Below are positions 11,487-21,404 of a stretch of DNA of 64,000 nucleotides, in pieces. The DNA lies in assembly GCF_002252045.1 (NCBI RefSeq), contig NZ_NEFF01000002.1:1-64000 (forward strand). The letters are read 5' to 3'. The DNA is from Ignatzschineria sp. F8392. Its GTDB lineage: Bacteria; Pseudomonadota; Gammaproteobacteria; Cardiobacteriales; Wohlfahrtiimonadaceae. The stretch's first letter is position 1, and every line of letters starts with the position of its first letter. A program made the translations under genes and the position numbers. Below the pieces are notes generated by a model. It was not told the origin of the DNA. It made no database searches and saw nothing but the letters and a program-made list of their open reading frames with translations.

Positions 11487-11880
11487 TGCCGGCGTGCGAT
11501 TGATGGAGGCATGCGATAGTAAGATCCGGCAACTCATCAGCCTCTGTTATTTAATTGATTCAACCAATAAGAGAATCTGTTGAACGGCGGGAGCCGACCA
11601 TTTCGTTCTTTTCACCGGTGCATGCCCGCAGGTGGGCATCTTTGATGCCGGGAAAATCATCACTCTTTGAGATATAATTGCCGGCGATTTAATAACCGGC
11701 GAGTGAGATTGCCTCTTGCCGGCACTTAATCTTTGGAAGAACATGATAGTGAGGACCGGCAACGCAACGGCTTCTTTTGTTTCAATATGATTAATAGTTA
11801 AGATAACAATTATTGGTAATGGAAGATCGCCCCATTGCCGGCGCGCAGTTTGTGGAAGAACGCGATAGTAAGATCCGGCA
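11487..11880. repeat. REP/BIME-like array 1 (A-B-A-A)
   Basis: Three A units (45 bp, TGCCGG...CCGGCA ends) lie at 11487-11531, 11717-11761 and 11836-11880. One inverted B unit (43 bp, GCGGG...CCCGC ends) lies at 11587-11629. Between them are extra small hairpins, for example GGGCATC-3-GATGCC at 11634-11649 and a GCCGG/CCGGC hairpin near 11690. The array fills the gap between the VOC gene and the convergent amiF. Confidence 0.92.
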
Positions 11881-11916
11881 ACTCATCAGCTTCTATTTTC
11901 CATCAAACAATAATAA

Positions 11917-11945
11917 AAGGCTGAATCCAATCGGACTCAGCCTCT
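11917..11945 (-). terminator. Terminator of amiF
   Basis: GGCTGAATCC-4-GGACTCAGCC stem with an interrupted T tract (TTTTATTATT) on the minus strand. Confidence 0.75.
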
Positions 11946-12060
11946 ATTACTATCTTACAGTTGAAGATTCTAACTTCATCGAGCTTTAATCGACATTTAT
12001 TCAACCTTTAATCGGTCTTTAAACACCCTTTAAACAATATCGATGAAGCGACTTTGAGAA

Positions 12061-13068
12061 TTACTCCTCCCAATGCTTCTTCCCTTTTTCGGAGTAACCA
12101 TAGATCGAACCATCTTTAATCTTGATATCATCATCCCATGGTAATTTATATTTTCCATTGGCAAGATCATGGATATAGGTTAACTCAGTTTCTGGATCGC
12201 CGCCGGGATCGCCTACATATGCACGACTTCCGAGGTTGTAGATATTATTCTCTAAGCCCCAAGTTCTTCGCGCACCATCGGCAAGGATCGGGTAGATCTC
12301 CCCGGTAACGATCTCTCCTGGAGAGCGAGTTCCCTGCTGCAATACGGTTCCATCAAAGTTACAGATCTGCCCTTCTCCAAAGTAGTAGAAGGTTCCATCA
12401 TAGCCTGCACAGTTTACAGAGATGGTGTACATCAAGTTATGCCATGCATTAGAACGATTCGTTAAGATCCACTGATCTTGTACCTGCGTACTATAACCAG
12501 AGATACGAATATAGACGTTCGCCCCTTTATAAGCCGCTTCACGCGCAACTTCTGGAATCATTCCATCATGGCAGATACAGACCGCTAACTTACTACCGCC
12601 AGGACCATCACAAACCGGCATGCCTAAGTTACCCGGTGACCAAGGCTCAATCGGCGTCCATGGGAAGAGCTTACGATATTTAAGACAGATCTCACCCTCT
12701 GGATTGATAATGATCGCTGTATCGTAAGGGTTTTTTGTCGGATCGGGATTACGTTCAATAATAGAGAAGACCCCATAAACACCCGCCTCTTTACAAGCTT
12801 GTGCAAAGATATCGGTCTCTTTTCCGGGAACATCTAGGAGAAACTCCTCAGTTAACCACTTCTCTGTATTTAACCCTTGCGTACTATATTCAGGAAAGAT
12901 AATCAGCTCTAAGCCCGGATAACCCGCCTTTGTATGGTGAATAATACGAACGATATTTTCAATCTGTTTATCGATATCTGCTCGACTATTCACAATCGGT
13001 ACAGGATATTGCACCGCTGCTGCGAGAAAGCCTAACTCAGGTTTAGTCATACTACCAATTGAGCCCAT
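12061..13068 (-). CDS. amiF: Formamidase AmiF (nitrilase superfamily)
   Basis: The 335-residue protein is very close to Helicobacter pylori AmiF along its whole length. I start it at 13068 ([14 protein letters not shown]), which has an AAGGAG site; the open frame 20 codons longer has none. The nitrilase catalytic triad falls exactly at the positions known for AmiF: Glu60 (FPE), Lys133 (KYRK) and Cys166 (CICHD). It hydrolyses formamide to formate and ammonia in the cytoplasm. It stands alone, and both flanks are repeat arrays, which would be consistent with insertion as a cassette. Its high similarity to an epsilonproteobacterial enzyme also hints at transfer. Confidence 0.95.
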   Translation of the reverse strand: MGSIGSMTKPELGFLAAAVQYPVPIVNSRADIDKQIENIVRIIHHTKAGYPGLELIIFPEYSTQGLNTEKWLTEEFLLDVPGKETDIFAQACKEAGVYGVFSIIERNPDPTKNPYDTAIIINPEGEICLKYRKLFPWTPIEPWSPGNLGMPVCDGPGGSKLAVCICHDGMIPEVAREAAYKGANVYIRISGYSTQVQDQWILTNRSNAWHNLMYTISVNCAGYDGTFYYFGEGQICNFDGTVLQQGTRSPGEIVTGEIYPILADGARRTWGLENNIYNLGSRAYVGDPGGDPETELTYIHDLANGKYKLPWDDDIKIKDGSIYGYSEKGKKHWEE

Positions 13069-13520
13069 AATGTAACTCCTTATAAAAGTTGTTGAGTACT
13101 TATTAAGTATCAAATGTACAGCTAACAACGCTCATGCTTTTGGCGTGAGATCATTAATGTACTCTTTCACTTTATAACATTTCACATTATTTTAAAATAA
13201 TTATATTTAATTCATTTAACTTTACAGATAATAAATCTCTATTAAATTTTCATTAATATATTGTTAATCATTAATAGTGATCTCTCAAATTCCCCATTTT
13301 TACAGTTGTCGACAAATATCCATTAGAAAAAATTTATGCCCCTTGATTCTGAAAGGAATTTTAATCTCTCCCTAAAAATTTTAATTCTTTTTTGATCGAG
13401 TACGACAATTAAAAGGCTCTCTTTTAAAATCAGAGGTCATTAATCTTTTGATAATATCTCCATAATATTTCGAAATAAGCTCTAAAATAAACAATCATGT
13501 ATAAGAAAATTTATGGAGCA
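13069..13520. other. Gene-free, very AT-rich amiF upstream region
   Basis: About 450 bases of strongly AT-rich sequence with several T runs and no coding frame. It probably carries the amiF promoter. I could not identify a specific operator. Confidence 0.5.
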
Positions 13521-14020
13521 GCGGAAGCAAACCATCTCGTTCTTTTCACCGGTGCATGCCCGCAAGTCGGCATCTTTGATGCCGGAAAAATCATCACTTT
13601 TGAGATATAATTGCCGGCGATTTAATAACAGGCGAGTAAGATTGCCCCATTGCCGGCGCGCGATTTGTGGAAGAATGCGATAGTAAGATCCGGCAGCGTT
13701 CGGCTTCTGTTGTTGAATTGATTCAACCAATAAGAGAGTCTGTTGAGTGGCGGGAGCCGACCATTTCGTTCTTTTTACCAGTGCATGCCCGCAGATTACC
13801 ATCTTTGATGCCGGGAAAATCATCATTTTTGAGATATAATTGCCGGCGATTTAATAATAGCCGAGTAAGATTGCCTCTTGCCGGCGCGCGGTTTGTGGAA
13901 GCATGCGATAGTAAGATCCGGCAGTATTCAGCTTCTGTTGTTGAATTGATTCAACCAATAAGAGAGTCTGTTGAATTGCGGGAGCCAATCATCTCGCTCT
14001 TTTTACCGATGCATACCCGT
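13521..14020. repeat. REP/BIME-like array 2 (B-A-B-A-B)
   Basis: B units lie at 13521-13563, 13750-13792 and 13978-14020, and A units at 13651-13695 and 13879-13923. The A-to-A period is 228 bp and the spacers are also conserved, for example TTGATTCAACCAATAAGAGA and a GATATAATTGCCGGCGATTT segment. The array therefore behaves as a tandem repeat of a composite unit. It lies between amiF and the YdhR-like gene. Confidence 0.93.
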
Positions 14021-14032
14021 AATTAAAATCAA

Positions 14033-14080
14033 CAAAAAAAGAGTGAAGCTGATCGATCATCCTATCGATAAGGTTCACTC
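14033..14080 (-). terminator. Terminator of the YdhR-like gene
   Basis: GAGTGAA/TTCACTC outer stem with an inner GATCGAT/ATCGAT stem, then seven T on the minus strand. Confidence 0.8.
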
Positions 14081-14103
14081 TCTCTTCTCTATTGAGATGG
14101 AGT

Positions 14104-14415
14104 CTACTTAGAGGCCACCGTAAATTGATTAATGGCACTTAAAGGCTCATTGACGGAGAAATATTTCACGCTAATATTTTTTGCGCCCATCGCTTCAACA
14201 CGCGCACAATGCATTGCCACATAATTCTCGGCACTTTCGCGATCTTTAAAGAGATAGATACCACCGCTCTCCGCCATTTCACTATTTTCAATCCAGATTT
14301 TAGAGAGAAATCCCGGCTCTTCATTGATGCTCTCTGCCAGAGATTTCGCTCCCTCGGTTAATGCGTCCCCCATCATCTCGATGGGGAAATCGAAATTCAT
14401 CTGTACTAATATCAT
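14104..14415 (-). CDS. YdhR-family putative monooxygenase
   Basis: A 103-residue protein aligned over nearly its full length with E. coli YdhR: LTEGAKSLAESINEEPGFL, then GGIYLFKDRESAENYVAMH and the C-terminal VNEPLSAINQ. YdhR is a dimeric ferredoxin-like (ABM-type) alpha+beta barrel with a suspected cofactor-independent monooxygenase role, not firmly established. It is transcribed alone, and its start is preceded by a GAAAGAG ribosome site. Confidence 0.85.
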   Translation of the reverse strand: MILVQMNFDFPIEMMGDALTEGAKSLAESINEEPGFLSKIWIENSEMAESGGIYLFKDRESAENYVAMHCARVEAMGAKNISVKYFSVNEPLSAINQFTVASK

Positions 14416-14565
14416 TATGACTCTTTCCTTCTATTTAAATTCTTAAATCACGGATCATACCGATCACGCTATCGATCAAATCGATAACTGAAGTAGAGCG
14501 ATAGAGAACGTGGCTGAAGCGATCCGACTTCTCTATCTACTACAATCTACTACCTAATAGAGATA

Positions 14566-17400
14566 TTATAACGCACACTCATCAAGAAGCGCTTCGATAC
14601 TCTTAAACTGCAATCCGGTATGAGTCGTTAAACCGAGCTGACATGTTTTACTCATCGATGCGCCAATCTCATAATCCTGTTTCACCGTTGCCGGCAGACG
14701 TTGAAGACTATTTTGATTGATCTCCGGCACGGTAAAGCCCTTCATACCGCCAAAACCACAACACTCGATATTGGTGGAGACCACTTCTCGCGCACATTTT
14801 TGCGCTAACTTGAAGAGCATCTCACCACCGCCATCTTTTGCCACAGAACAGGGCGTATGAAGAAGAAGTTTGTCGATCTTTGGCTTCATCGTCAATTTCG
14901 GCGCGACCTCTTTTAAGAGAAACTCTACAGAGTGATAGAGAATCAAGCGCTCATCGAGCAGACCCCGTTTTTGTAGATCATGTACCTGCAGAGCACACGG
15001 CGCATTATCCACATAGATGGGAATCTCCCCATAGCGAGAGGCTTTTAGAAGAACCTCATTAAGATGACGCGCCATCTTATCCGCCTCTAAAGGCGCCTTT
15101 GCCGATACAAATGGCTGTCCACAACAGATGCCGGAGATCTTATCGGGGAAGAATGGGGTAAAGCCTGCTTTATGCAGTAGGCTGATCACATGATCAAAAG
15201 TATTTTCCGGCGCACCGCCCTTCTCTCGCTTGAGCTCCTGCATATTACGATTGACACAGGTGGTGAAGTAGACAACCGAGTTCTCAATTTTACTCGGCAC
15301 CGGTAATGCCGGTAAGCTTGAAGAGACCTCCGGCATCGCCTTCGGAACAACAGGAATTCCCTTAAAGATCTTATGAGCCGCCTGCGTTAAATTGTGCGTA
15401 CGATCGATTCCGATTTTATGCGCCATATTGACCGTAAAGCGCATCCGCTTCTCGGCTAAAGCAAAGTGATTGCCGGCAATACGAAGTAGCGCGCGACTAT
15501 TAACGGGGCGAATCGATTTGATAAATTTCCCGGTATCGATCCCTAATGGACAGCGAAGCGCACACATCCCCGTTTCGGCACAGGTATCGATCCCGGCATA
15601 TTGAAACGCGCGATTCATCTTGGCATAGAGCTTACCACTCTCGCCGGTACGCGGTAAGGCTTGCATATTGCGATAGGCGACAATCCGCTGTCTCGGCGTT
15701 AAAGAGAGACCATCGGAAGGGCATGCCGGCTCACAAAAACCACATTCAACACAATCATGAATCAACTTATCCGCCACCGGAATCTGCTTAAGGGAGGTGA
15801 TATGGAGCTTCTTATTATCGGTAATAATCACATCGGGATTGAAGATCTTATCGGGATCGAAGAGCGCTTTAATATCGCGCATCACCTGATAGATCTCCTC
15901 GCCCCACTCCGCTTCAACAAAGGGAGCGATATTACGTCCAGTGCCATGCTCCCCCTTTAATGAACCGTTATATTTAACGGCAACCACCTCAGCAAGCTCA
16001 TCCATAAAGGCATCGAACTGCTTGATCTTCTTCTTCGATGTCATCGTCGGCGCTAACATAAAGTGGAGATTCCCCTCTAATGCATGCCCCATAATGGTCG
16101 CTTCTGGGAAATTATGCTTCTCAAAGAGCTCCGTTAATGCCTGCACTCCCTCAACAAGATGCTCCATCGGGAAGACCACATCTTCCGGGATAATTGCCGC
16201 ACCACTTTTACGCCCTTTCGCGACAATGGGAAAGAGCCCTTTTCGTGTATTCCAGTATTGTGTTGTGATCTCTGGATCGGTCTGAAAGCCTGTGGCCTCC
16301 ACCACATTGTAATCAGCAAGAACGGATTCGATCTTCTCGATCTTCGCTCGCAGCTCAGAAGCGCTCTCCCCCATAGTTTCAATCAAGAGACAAGCGCTAT
16401 CCTTATTGAGAGGACGATAGAAGAAACCTGGCAGATCGGGGATCGCTTCCCCCACAAGATGAAGCGTTCGGCCATCGAAGAGCTCCACTGCCTCAACGGG
16501 GGCATCAGCCCGTAAAGCTTTAACCGCTTCACAACACTCTCTTAGGGAAGTGAAATAGACAAAGGCAGAAGCTTTATGATCATACTCCGGCACCGTGCGA
16601 TAGACCACCTCACTGACAAAACCGAGCGTCCCTTCAGAACCGACAATAAGATGCTTTAAGATATCGATCGGATCTTCATAATCGATCAGCGCATTAACGC
16701 CATAACCGGTAGTATTTTTAATACGATATTTTACCGCCACCTTCTCTTTTAAGAGCGGGTTTTCAATAATTCGTTGGCGCAATTGAGCGAGATGCGTTAA
16801 AAATTTGGCATGACTTTGGCGAAATTGTGCCACATTCTCCGGATCACGCGTATCAAGTACCGTTCCATCATTAAGGACAAGTCGGATATCGGCCAATGTA
16901 TGGTAGCTATTATGCTTTGTACCGCAGCACATACCGCTACTATTATTGGCCACAATCCCGCCCACGCGCGCGACATTGATCGATGCCGGATCGGGTCCAA
17001 TTTTACGCTGATAAGGTTTTAATGCTTTATTGACCATCGCGCCAATCACCATCGGCCCGACAGTCACAAGATCGCCACCCTCGGTAATCTCTAACTTAGT
17101 GAAGGCATTTCCCAACATCACTAAGACAGAGCCACTCGATGTCTGCCCAGAGAGTGATGTTCCTGATGCACGGAAAGTGAGCGCCACTTGGCACGCTTTT
17201 GCCACTTTGATCAGCTCGATCACTTCTGCCTCATCTCCTGCACGCACCACCACCTGCGGGATATAGCGGTAGAGACTCGCATCTGTGCCATACGCAAACC
17301 GATAGAAGAAGTCGGTATAGACAGCCTTCTCTCCGACAATCTCTTTCGCTCTCTCTGCAAACTTTTGATGCGCGGCATCAACGGGAATCTCTTTTAACAT
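14566..17400 (-). CDS. Fused FAD/Fe-S D-2-hydroxyacid dehydrogenase (D-lactate dehydrogenase type)
   Basis: I start this 944-residue protein at 17400 because TAGGAGAG precedes that ATG. An N-terminal PCMH-type FAD domain (about 45-215, including TFRASGTSLSGQ) is followed by an FAD-oxidase C-terminal domain containing KGEHGTGRNIAPFVE. Then come two 4Fe-4S motifs (CVECGFCEPACPS near 548 and CAETGMCALRCPLG near 604) and two cysteine-rich CCG segments (CCGQPF near 758, CCGFGG near 877). Separate GlcD- and GlcF-like parts are thus joined in one chain, as in Dld-II type respiratory D-lactate dehydrogenases that feed electrons to the quinone pool. Substrate D-lactate is the best guess; glycolate is possible. 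No lactate permease is adjacent. Confidence 0.88.
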   Translation of the reverse strand: MLKEIPVDAAHQKFAERAKEIVGEKAVYTDFFYRFAYGTDASLYRYIPQVVVRAGDEAEVIELIKVAKACQVALTFRASGTSLSGQTSSGSVLVMLGNAFTKLEITEGGDLVTVGPMVIGAMVNKALKPYQRKIGPDPASINVARVGGIVANNSSGMCCGTKHNSYHTLADIRLVLNDGTVLDTRDPENVAQFRQSHAKFLTHLAQLRQRIIENPLLKEKVAVKYRIKNTTGYGVNALIDYEDPIDILKHLIVGSEGTLGFVSEVVYRTVPEYDHKASAFVYFTSLRECCEAVKALRADAPVEAVELFDGRTLHLVGEAIPDLPGFFYRPLNKDSACLLIETMGESASELRAKIEKIESVLADYNVVEATGFQTDPEITTQYWNTRKGLFPIVAKGRKSGAAIIPEDVVFPMEHLVEGVQALTELFEKHNFPEATIMGHALEGNLHFMLAPTMTSKKKIKQFDAFMDELAEVVAVKYNGSLKGEHGTGRNIAPFVEAEWGEEIYQVMRDIKALFDPDKIFNPDVIITDNKKLHITSLKQIPVADKLIHDCVECGFCEPACPSDGLSLTPRQRIVAYRNMQALPRTGESGKLYAKMNRAFQYAGIDTCAETGMCALRCPLGIDTGKFIKSIRPVNSRALLRIAGNHFALAEKRMRFTVNMAHKIGIDRTHNLTQAAHKIFKGIPVVPKAMPEVSSSLPALPVPSKIENSVVYFTTCVNRNMQELKREKGGAPENTFDHVISLLHKAGFTPFFPDKISGICCGQPFVSAKAPLEADKMARHLNEVLLKASRYGEIPIYVDNAPCALQVHDLQKRGLLDERLILYHSVEFLLKEVAPKLTMKPKIDKLLLHTPCSVAKDGGGEMLFKLAQKCAREVVSTNIECCGFGGMKGFTVPEINQNSLQRLPATVKQDYEIGASMSKTCQLGLTTHTGLQFKSIEALLDECAL

Positions 17401-17794
17401 ATCGTACTCTCCTACATCTATTTCTATCTCATGACGCTCTCTCAAGCGCACTTAGGGCGGCTCTTTCACGCCTACTATTCTTACTGTTCTTACTATTATT
17501 TGTCGTTACTATTATTATCGCGATGACGGATCATCTCTGGCGGATCATTTGTTACAGACCATCGATTCAATATTGTAGATGATCGATAGCGGTCTTGAGG
17601 TGGTTTTGATCCGAGTCTGTTGCCTTATCTATTTTCGCTCTATTGACTCTGTTCCTTCGGTTCGTTCTGTTCTATCTCTCTCTTCAACACTAACCTCTTC
17701 AGTCGCTACACGGCCTTCCCCTGACTCTTCAAGCAGGCTTTCGGCCTAGATTCACCTAATGCTAAAGGTTGATGATAAAGCAGTCGGCATCCAT

Positions 17795-17810
17795 TGTTTC
17801 ATGGGAAACA
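17795..17810. promoter_or_regulatory. parS-like palindrome
   Basis: TGTTTCATGGGAAACA matches the bacterial chromosomal parS consensus TGTTTCACGTGAAACA at 14 of 16 positions; both mismatches are in the central four bases. ParB binding is inferred from similarity only. Confidence 0.4.
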
Positions 17811-18097
17811 TTTTTTAATAGGATCCCGGCAGATCAAGTGATCTCGAAGCTAGATCGATACGAAGTTGATACCGAGAAAAGGAGAGATAAGTGATCACTA
17901 AAATCAATGATTCAAATTGATCATCTTGGTGACTGATCATCTTCGTAAAGAGAGAACAACGATTTTAATTCAATCCCTCTTTATGCCACTTTTCGGCAAA
18001 TATTTCAAAATTATTCCGGCAATACCATTCTAACTTACCTCCTTAACAGAGCTAGTAGAGAACTTTTCCAGAGCTTCTACATAAGGTTATCGAGAGG

Positions 18098-18118
18098 TTA
18101 CCCACAAAGTTATCCACA
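18098..18118 (+). promoter_or_regulatory. Pair of DnaA boxes
   Basis: TTACCCACA (18098-18106, one mismatch) and a perfect TTATCCACA (18110-18118) occur in the same orientation with 12-bp spacing. The second is part of a TTATCC-3-GGATAA palindrome. They lie about 270 bases before lon. Confidence 0.5.
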
Positions 18119-18388
18119 GGATAACTGCATAAGTAGATAATTGTAGATAATTGAGATAAGCAAAAGATGACTAAGAGCAGACTGAGAAAGAAGTAAGAAA
18201 TGACATAGTATATATAGGGGCCATTACAGATCGATAACATTTCACCCATTATGGAGAAGAATCGAAACCGATAGAAAGCAATTTCTACGCAAAGTAAAAT
18301 CTTCTCAGGAGGTTGATATCTTCTTTTTAACCCCCATTGTCCATAGCGATAACAGATATAAAAAAGGATTAAGGTATTAAGGAATCTT

Positions 18389-20776
18389 ATGAGTGAAGAT
18401 AAAAAAACGACACTTCCGGCGATTGACAGCGATGTCAAAGGGCATAACGAGGTCATTATTGAAGGGGATACCGTTTCAAACATTATCCATATCCTTCCGC
18501 TCAATGATCGTCCCTTCTTTCCGCCACAGATAGCGCCTCTCCTCTTAAATGAGGAGCCGTGGTTGACGACGCTCGATTCCATTATGGATAACCGCACTCG
18601 CGTTGTCGGCTTAGTTTTAACCGATCAAGAAGATCCTTCTACATTAAAGACCGATAACTTCTATGAGTATGGCACATTAGTACATATTCACCATCCTCAT
18701 AGAGAAGATGGTCGCGTGCAATTTATTGCCCAAGGTATTCAACGCTTTCGCATTAAGCGCTGGATCTCCAAAGAGATCCCTTTTGTGGCGCAGGTAGAAT
18801 ATTTTGATGAAAGAATGCTCACCAAATCGGAAGAGGTTCGTGCCTATTCGATGGCGGTGATCAATGCATTAAAAGAGTTGATCCCCTTCAACCCGCTCTT
18901 CTCTGAGGAGTTGAAGCACTTTTTAACCCGCTTTAATAGTAGCGATCCGTCTCCTTTTGCTGATTTTGCCGCGAGTATGACCTCCGGCTCAAAAGAGGAG
19001 CTCCAAGAGGTATTAGCCACTGTGCCGCTTGTACCACGCCTTCGGAAGGTACTCTCCATTATTCAGCAAGAGATTAAGGTAGCGAAACTCCATAGCTCGA
19101 TCCGAGAAGAGGTGGAAGATCAGCTTACAGATCAGCAGCGTCAATACTTCTTACGTGAACAACTGAAAGTGATTCAGCAAGAGCTTGGGCTCTCTAAAGA
19201 TGATAAAGCTGCCGATATCGATAAATTTGTTGAGCGCTTAGCCGATAAGGTGATCCCTGAAGCGGCACAAGAGCGAATCGATGATGAGTTGGAGAAATTG
19301 CAAGTATTAGAGACCGGCTCGCCAGAGTATGGCGTTACGCGGAACTATCTCGATATTATTACCGATCTCCCGTGGGGCAATCAGAGTGAAGATAACTTCA
19401 ACCTCCAGCAGGCGCGCAAGATCTTAGATCGTGATCATTTCGGTTTAGAGGATGTGAAAGATCGCATTATTGAGACCCTTGCCGTAGGGAAACGAAAAGG
19501 GGAGATCAAAGGGACCATTATTCTCCTGGTCGGTCCGCCGGGCGTTGGGAAGACCTCCATCGGTCGCTCTGTTGCCGATAGCTTAGGGCGTCAATTTTAT
19601 CGCTTTAGCTTAGGGGGCGCGCGCGATGAGGCGGAGATTAAAGGCCATCGCCGAACCTATATTGGTGCGATGCCGGGGAAATTGATCCAAGCGCTTAAAG
19701 AGACCAAGGTGGATAACCCGGTCATTATGCTCGATGAGATCGATAAGATGGGGCAATCCTTCCAAGGTGATCCCGGTTCTGCCCTACTTGAGGTGCTCGA
19801 TCCGGCACAAAATAGCGACTTTTTAGATCACTATCTCGATGTGCGTTACGATCTCTCAAATGTACTCTTTATCTGTACCGCCAATACGCTCGACTCTATT
19901 CCGCCGGCACTCTTAGACCGAATGGATGTGATTCGCCTCTCAGGCTATATTTTAGAAGAGAAGAGTAAGATCGCCCGCCAATATCTCTGGCCAAGACAGC
20001 TTGAGAAAGCAGGTTTTGACAAAAAAGAGCTTCGCATTACGCCGGCAGCGGTTGATCGTGTGATTGATGATTATGCACGCGAAGCGGGAGTGCGTCAGCT
20101 TGAGAAGCAGCTAGCTAAAATTGTGCGTAAAGCGGCAGTGAAATTTGAGACAGAGAACCTCGAATCCTTTACTGTTGGCGTCAATGAGATTATCCCCTTC
20201 CTCGGCAACCCTCGATTCAATCGGGAAAAACCGATCCAAAATGTGGGCGTTGTTACCGGCCTTGCGTGGACTTCTCTCGGCGGTGTAACGCTTCCTGTGG
20301 AAGCGGTGAAGATTCATGAGTTGCAAAGAGGAATTAAGTTGACGGGGCAACTTGGGGAGGTGATGCAAGAATCGGCCAATATTGCTTATAGCTATATTAT
20401 GGCCAATGCGGCAAAGCTTGGATTACAGGAGAGCTTCTTTGAAAAAGCCTTTATCCATATCCATGCACCGGAAGGCGCAATCCCAAAAGATGGCCCAAGT
20501 GCCGGCATTACCCTTGCCTCCTGCTTGATGTCGCTTGCCCTCAATCAGGCTCCGAAAAATATCGCCATGACAGGAGAACTCACCTTAATCGGCCAAGTTC
20601 TCCCGATCGGCGGTGTGAAGGAGAAGTTAATCGCCGCAAAACGCGTCGGCATTAAAAAGATCATCTTCCCGAAAGCGAACCAGAAAGATGCCGATGAGTT
20701 GCCGGAGTATCTTAAAGAGGGATTAAAGCTCCACTTTGTCGAGCACTTTACCGAAGTGGCGAAGTTACTCTTCTAG
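18389..20776 (+). CDS. lon: Lon-family ATP-dependent serine protease (Lon2-like)
   Basis: The 795-residue chain has the three Lon parts. The N-terminal substrate domain begins HILPLNDRPFFPPQIAP. An AAA+ module follows, with Walker A GPPGVGKTS near 381 and Walker B VIMLDEIDKMG near 446. The C-terminal protease domain has catalytic Ser704 (KDGPSAG) and Lys746 (GGVKEK), 42 residues apart as in the family. The divergent N-terminus, with NDRPFFP, resembles the second Lon of pseudomonads (AsrA) more than classical Lon. It degrades misfolded and regulatory proteins in the cytoplasm. AAGGA precedes the ATG. A second, classical lon may exist elsewhere. Confidence 0.93.
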   Translation: MSEDKKTTLPAIDSDVKGHNEVIIEGDTVSNIIHILPLNDRPFFPPQIAPLLLNEEPWLTTLDSIMDNRTRVVGLVLTDQEDPSTLKTDNFYEYGTLVHIHHPHREDGRVQFIAQGIQRFRIKRWISKEIPFVAQVEYFDERMLTKSEEVRAYSMAVINALKELIPFNPLFSEELKHFLTRFNSSDPSPFADFAASMTSGSKEELQEVLATVPLVPRLRKVLSIIQQEIKVAKLHSSIREEVEDQLTDQQRQYFLREQLKVIQQELGLSKDDKAADIDKFVERLADKVIPEAAQERIDDELEKLQVLETGSPEYGVTRNYLDIITDLPWGNQSEDNFNLQQARKILDRDHFGLEDVKDRIIETLAVGKRKGEIKGTIILLVGPPGVGKTSIGRSVADSLGRQFYRFSLGGARDEAEIKGHRRTYIGAMPGKLIQALKETKVDNPVIMLDEIDKMGQSFQGDPGSALLEVLDPAQNSDFLDHYLDVRYDLSNVLFICTANTLDSIPPALLDRMDVIRLSGYILEEKSKIARQYLWPRQLEKAGFDKKELRITPAAVDRVIDDYAREAGVRQLEKQLAKIVRKAAVKFETENLESFTVGVNEIIPFLGNPRFNREKPIQNVGVVTGLAWTSLGGVTLPVEAVKIHELQRGIKLTGQLGEVMQESANIAYSYIMANAAKLGLQESFFEKAFIHIHAPEGAIPKDGPSAGITLASCLMSLALNQAPKNIAMTGELTLIGQVLPIGGVKEKLIAAKRVGIKKIIFPKANQKDADELPEYLKEGLKLHFVEHFTEVAKLLF

Positions 20777-21404
20777 GTGAAAAGGTACTATCTCACCCAA
20801 CAAGAGTAATCTAATAAGATCAAGAGCGACCATCATTAAAGTGACGAGTCGCTCTTTTATTATCTCTTTAGATAACGCCTCACGAAACATTCAAGGTTAT
20901 AATTCAATATTATATTTTGAATATTTAAAGTGATATTGAGAGTGATATTGAGATCTTATATAACGTATATAGAGACTCTCTTCTTGTATTAAAAAAACAA
21001 CAAAGAGAGTTCAAACACAATAGAGAACCTATTTCACCTTTAATCTCGATTGTAAACTAAGAACTTTATAATATTTGCCTCAAAATTTTAGCCTTACGAA
21101 TATACGCTCATTGAGTAGATCAATTTAAAAACTCTCTTTATAGTGCGACTCGATATAAATACCCTCTCATCTTATCAAAAGAGTAAAATCAAGGGGTTAA
21201 AGCTATTTCGATTATTCAATCGATCAAAATTAATTGTTGCAAAAAAACAACAATCGAAATTAAATTATCATTATTACCAAAAAATAGTTGCTTAAATGAT
21301 AATCCCTCGTTAAAATGCGAACCATAGCGTGACAAAAGTCACTCAGTTTTAATCTATTTATTGTAAAAGTGGTTCGGCCACCCAATTCCACTGGAGTATA
21401 TATT
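20777..21404. other. Porin upstream region without genes
   Basis: Holds the lon terminator, a 12-bp tandem duplication (20929-20952, AGTGATATTGAG) and an AT-rich porin promoter region. A TTGTTG-8-CAACAA dyad at 21234-21253 and a weak Fur-box-like TTATCATTATT near 21264 are possible operators. No gene. Confidence 0.5.
20822..20858 (+). terminator. Terminator of lon
   Basis: AAGAGCGAC/GTCGCTCTT stem followed by four T. Confidence 0.8.

Larger units (their letters stand above)
17401..18388. other. Gene-free 1-kb region upstream of lon
   Basis: No coding frame has support. The region is rich in GATC (11 sites by eye in 17527-17940), contains a parS-like palindrome and two DnaA boxes, and has degenerate repeats such as GGATCATCTCTGGCGGATCA near 17528. 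The lon promoter must lie towards its right end. Confidence 0.55.

Noticed and set aside
11547-14026. Open frames inside arrays 1 and 2 (for example 11547-11762, 13482-13826, 13667-14026)
   Set aside because: They are translations of the repeat units themselves, repeat the same peptide and have no ribosome sites.
18052-18597. 181-codon minus-strand open frame across the lon start
   Set aside because: Opposite to a clear lon gene, odd composition, and it overlaps the DnaA-box and promoter region.
21255-21275. Fur box before porin 1
   Set aside because: Only 11 of 19 positions match the consensus in the best alignment I could make; too weak to claim.
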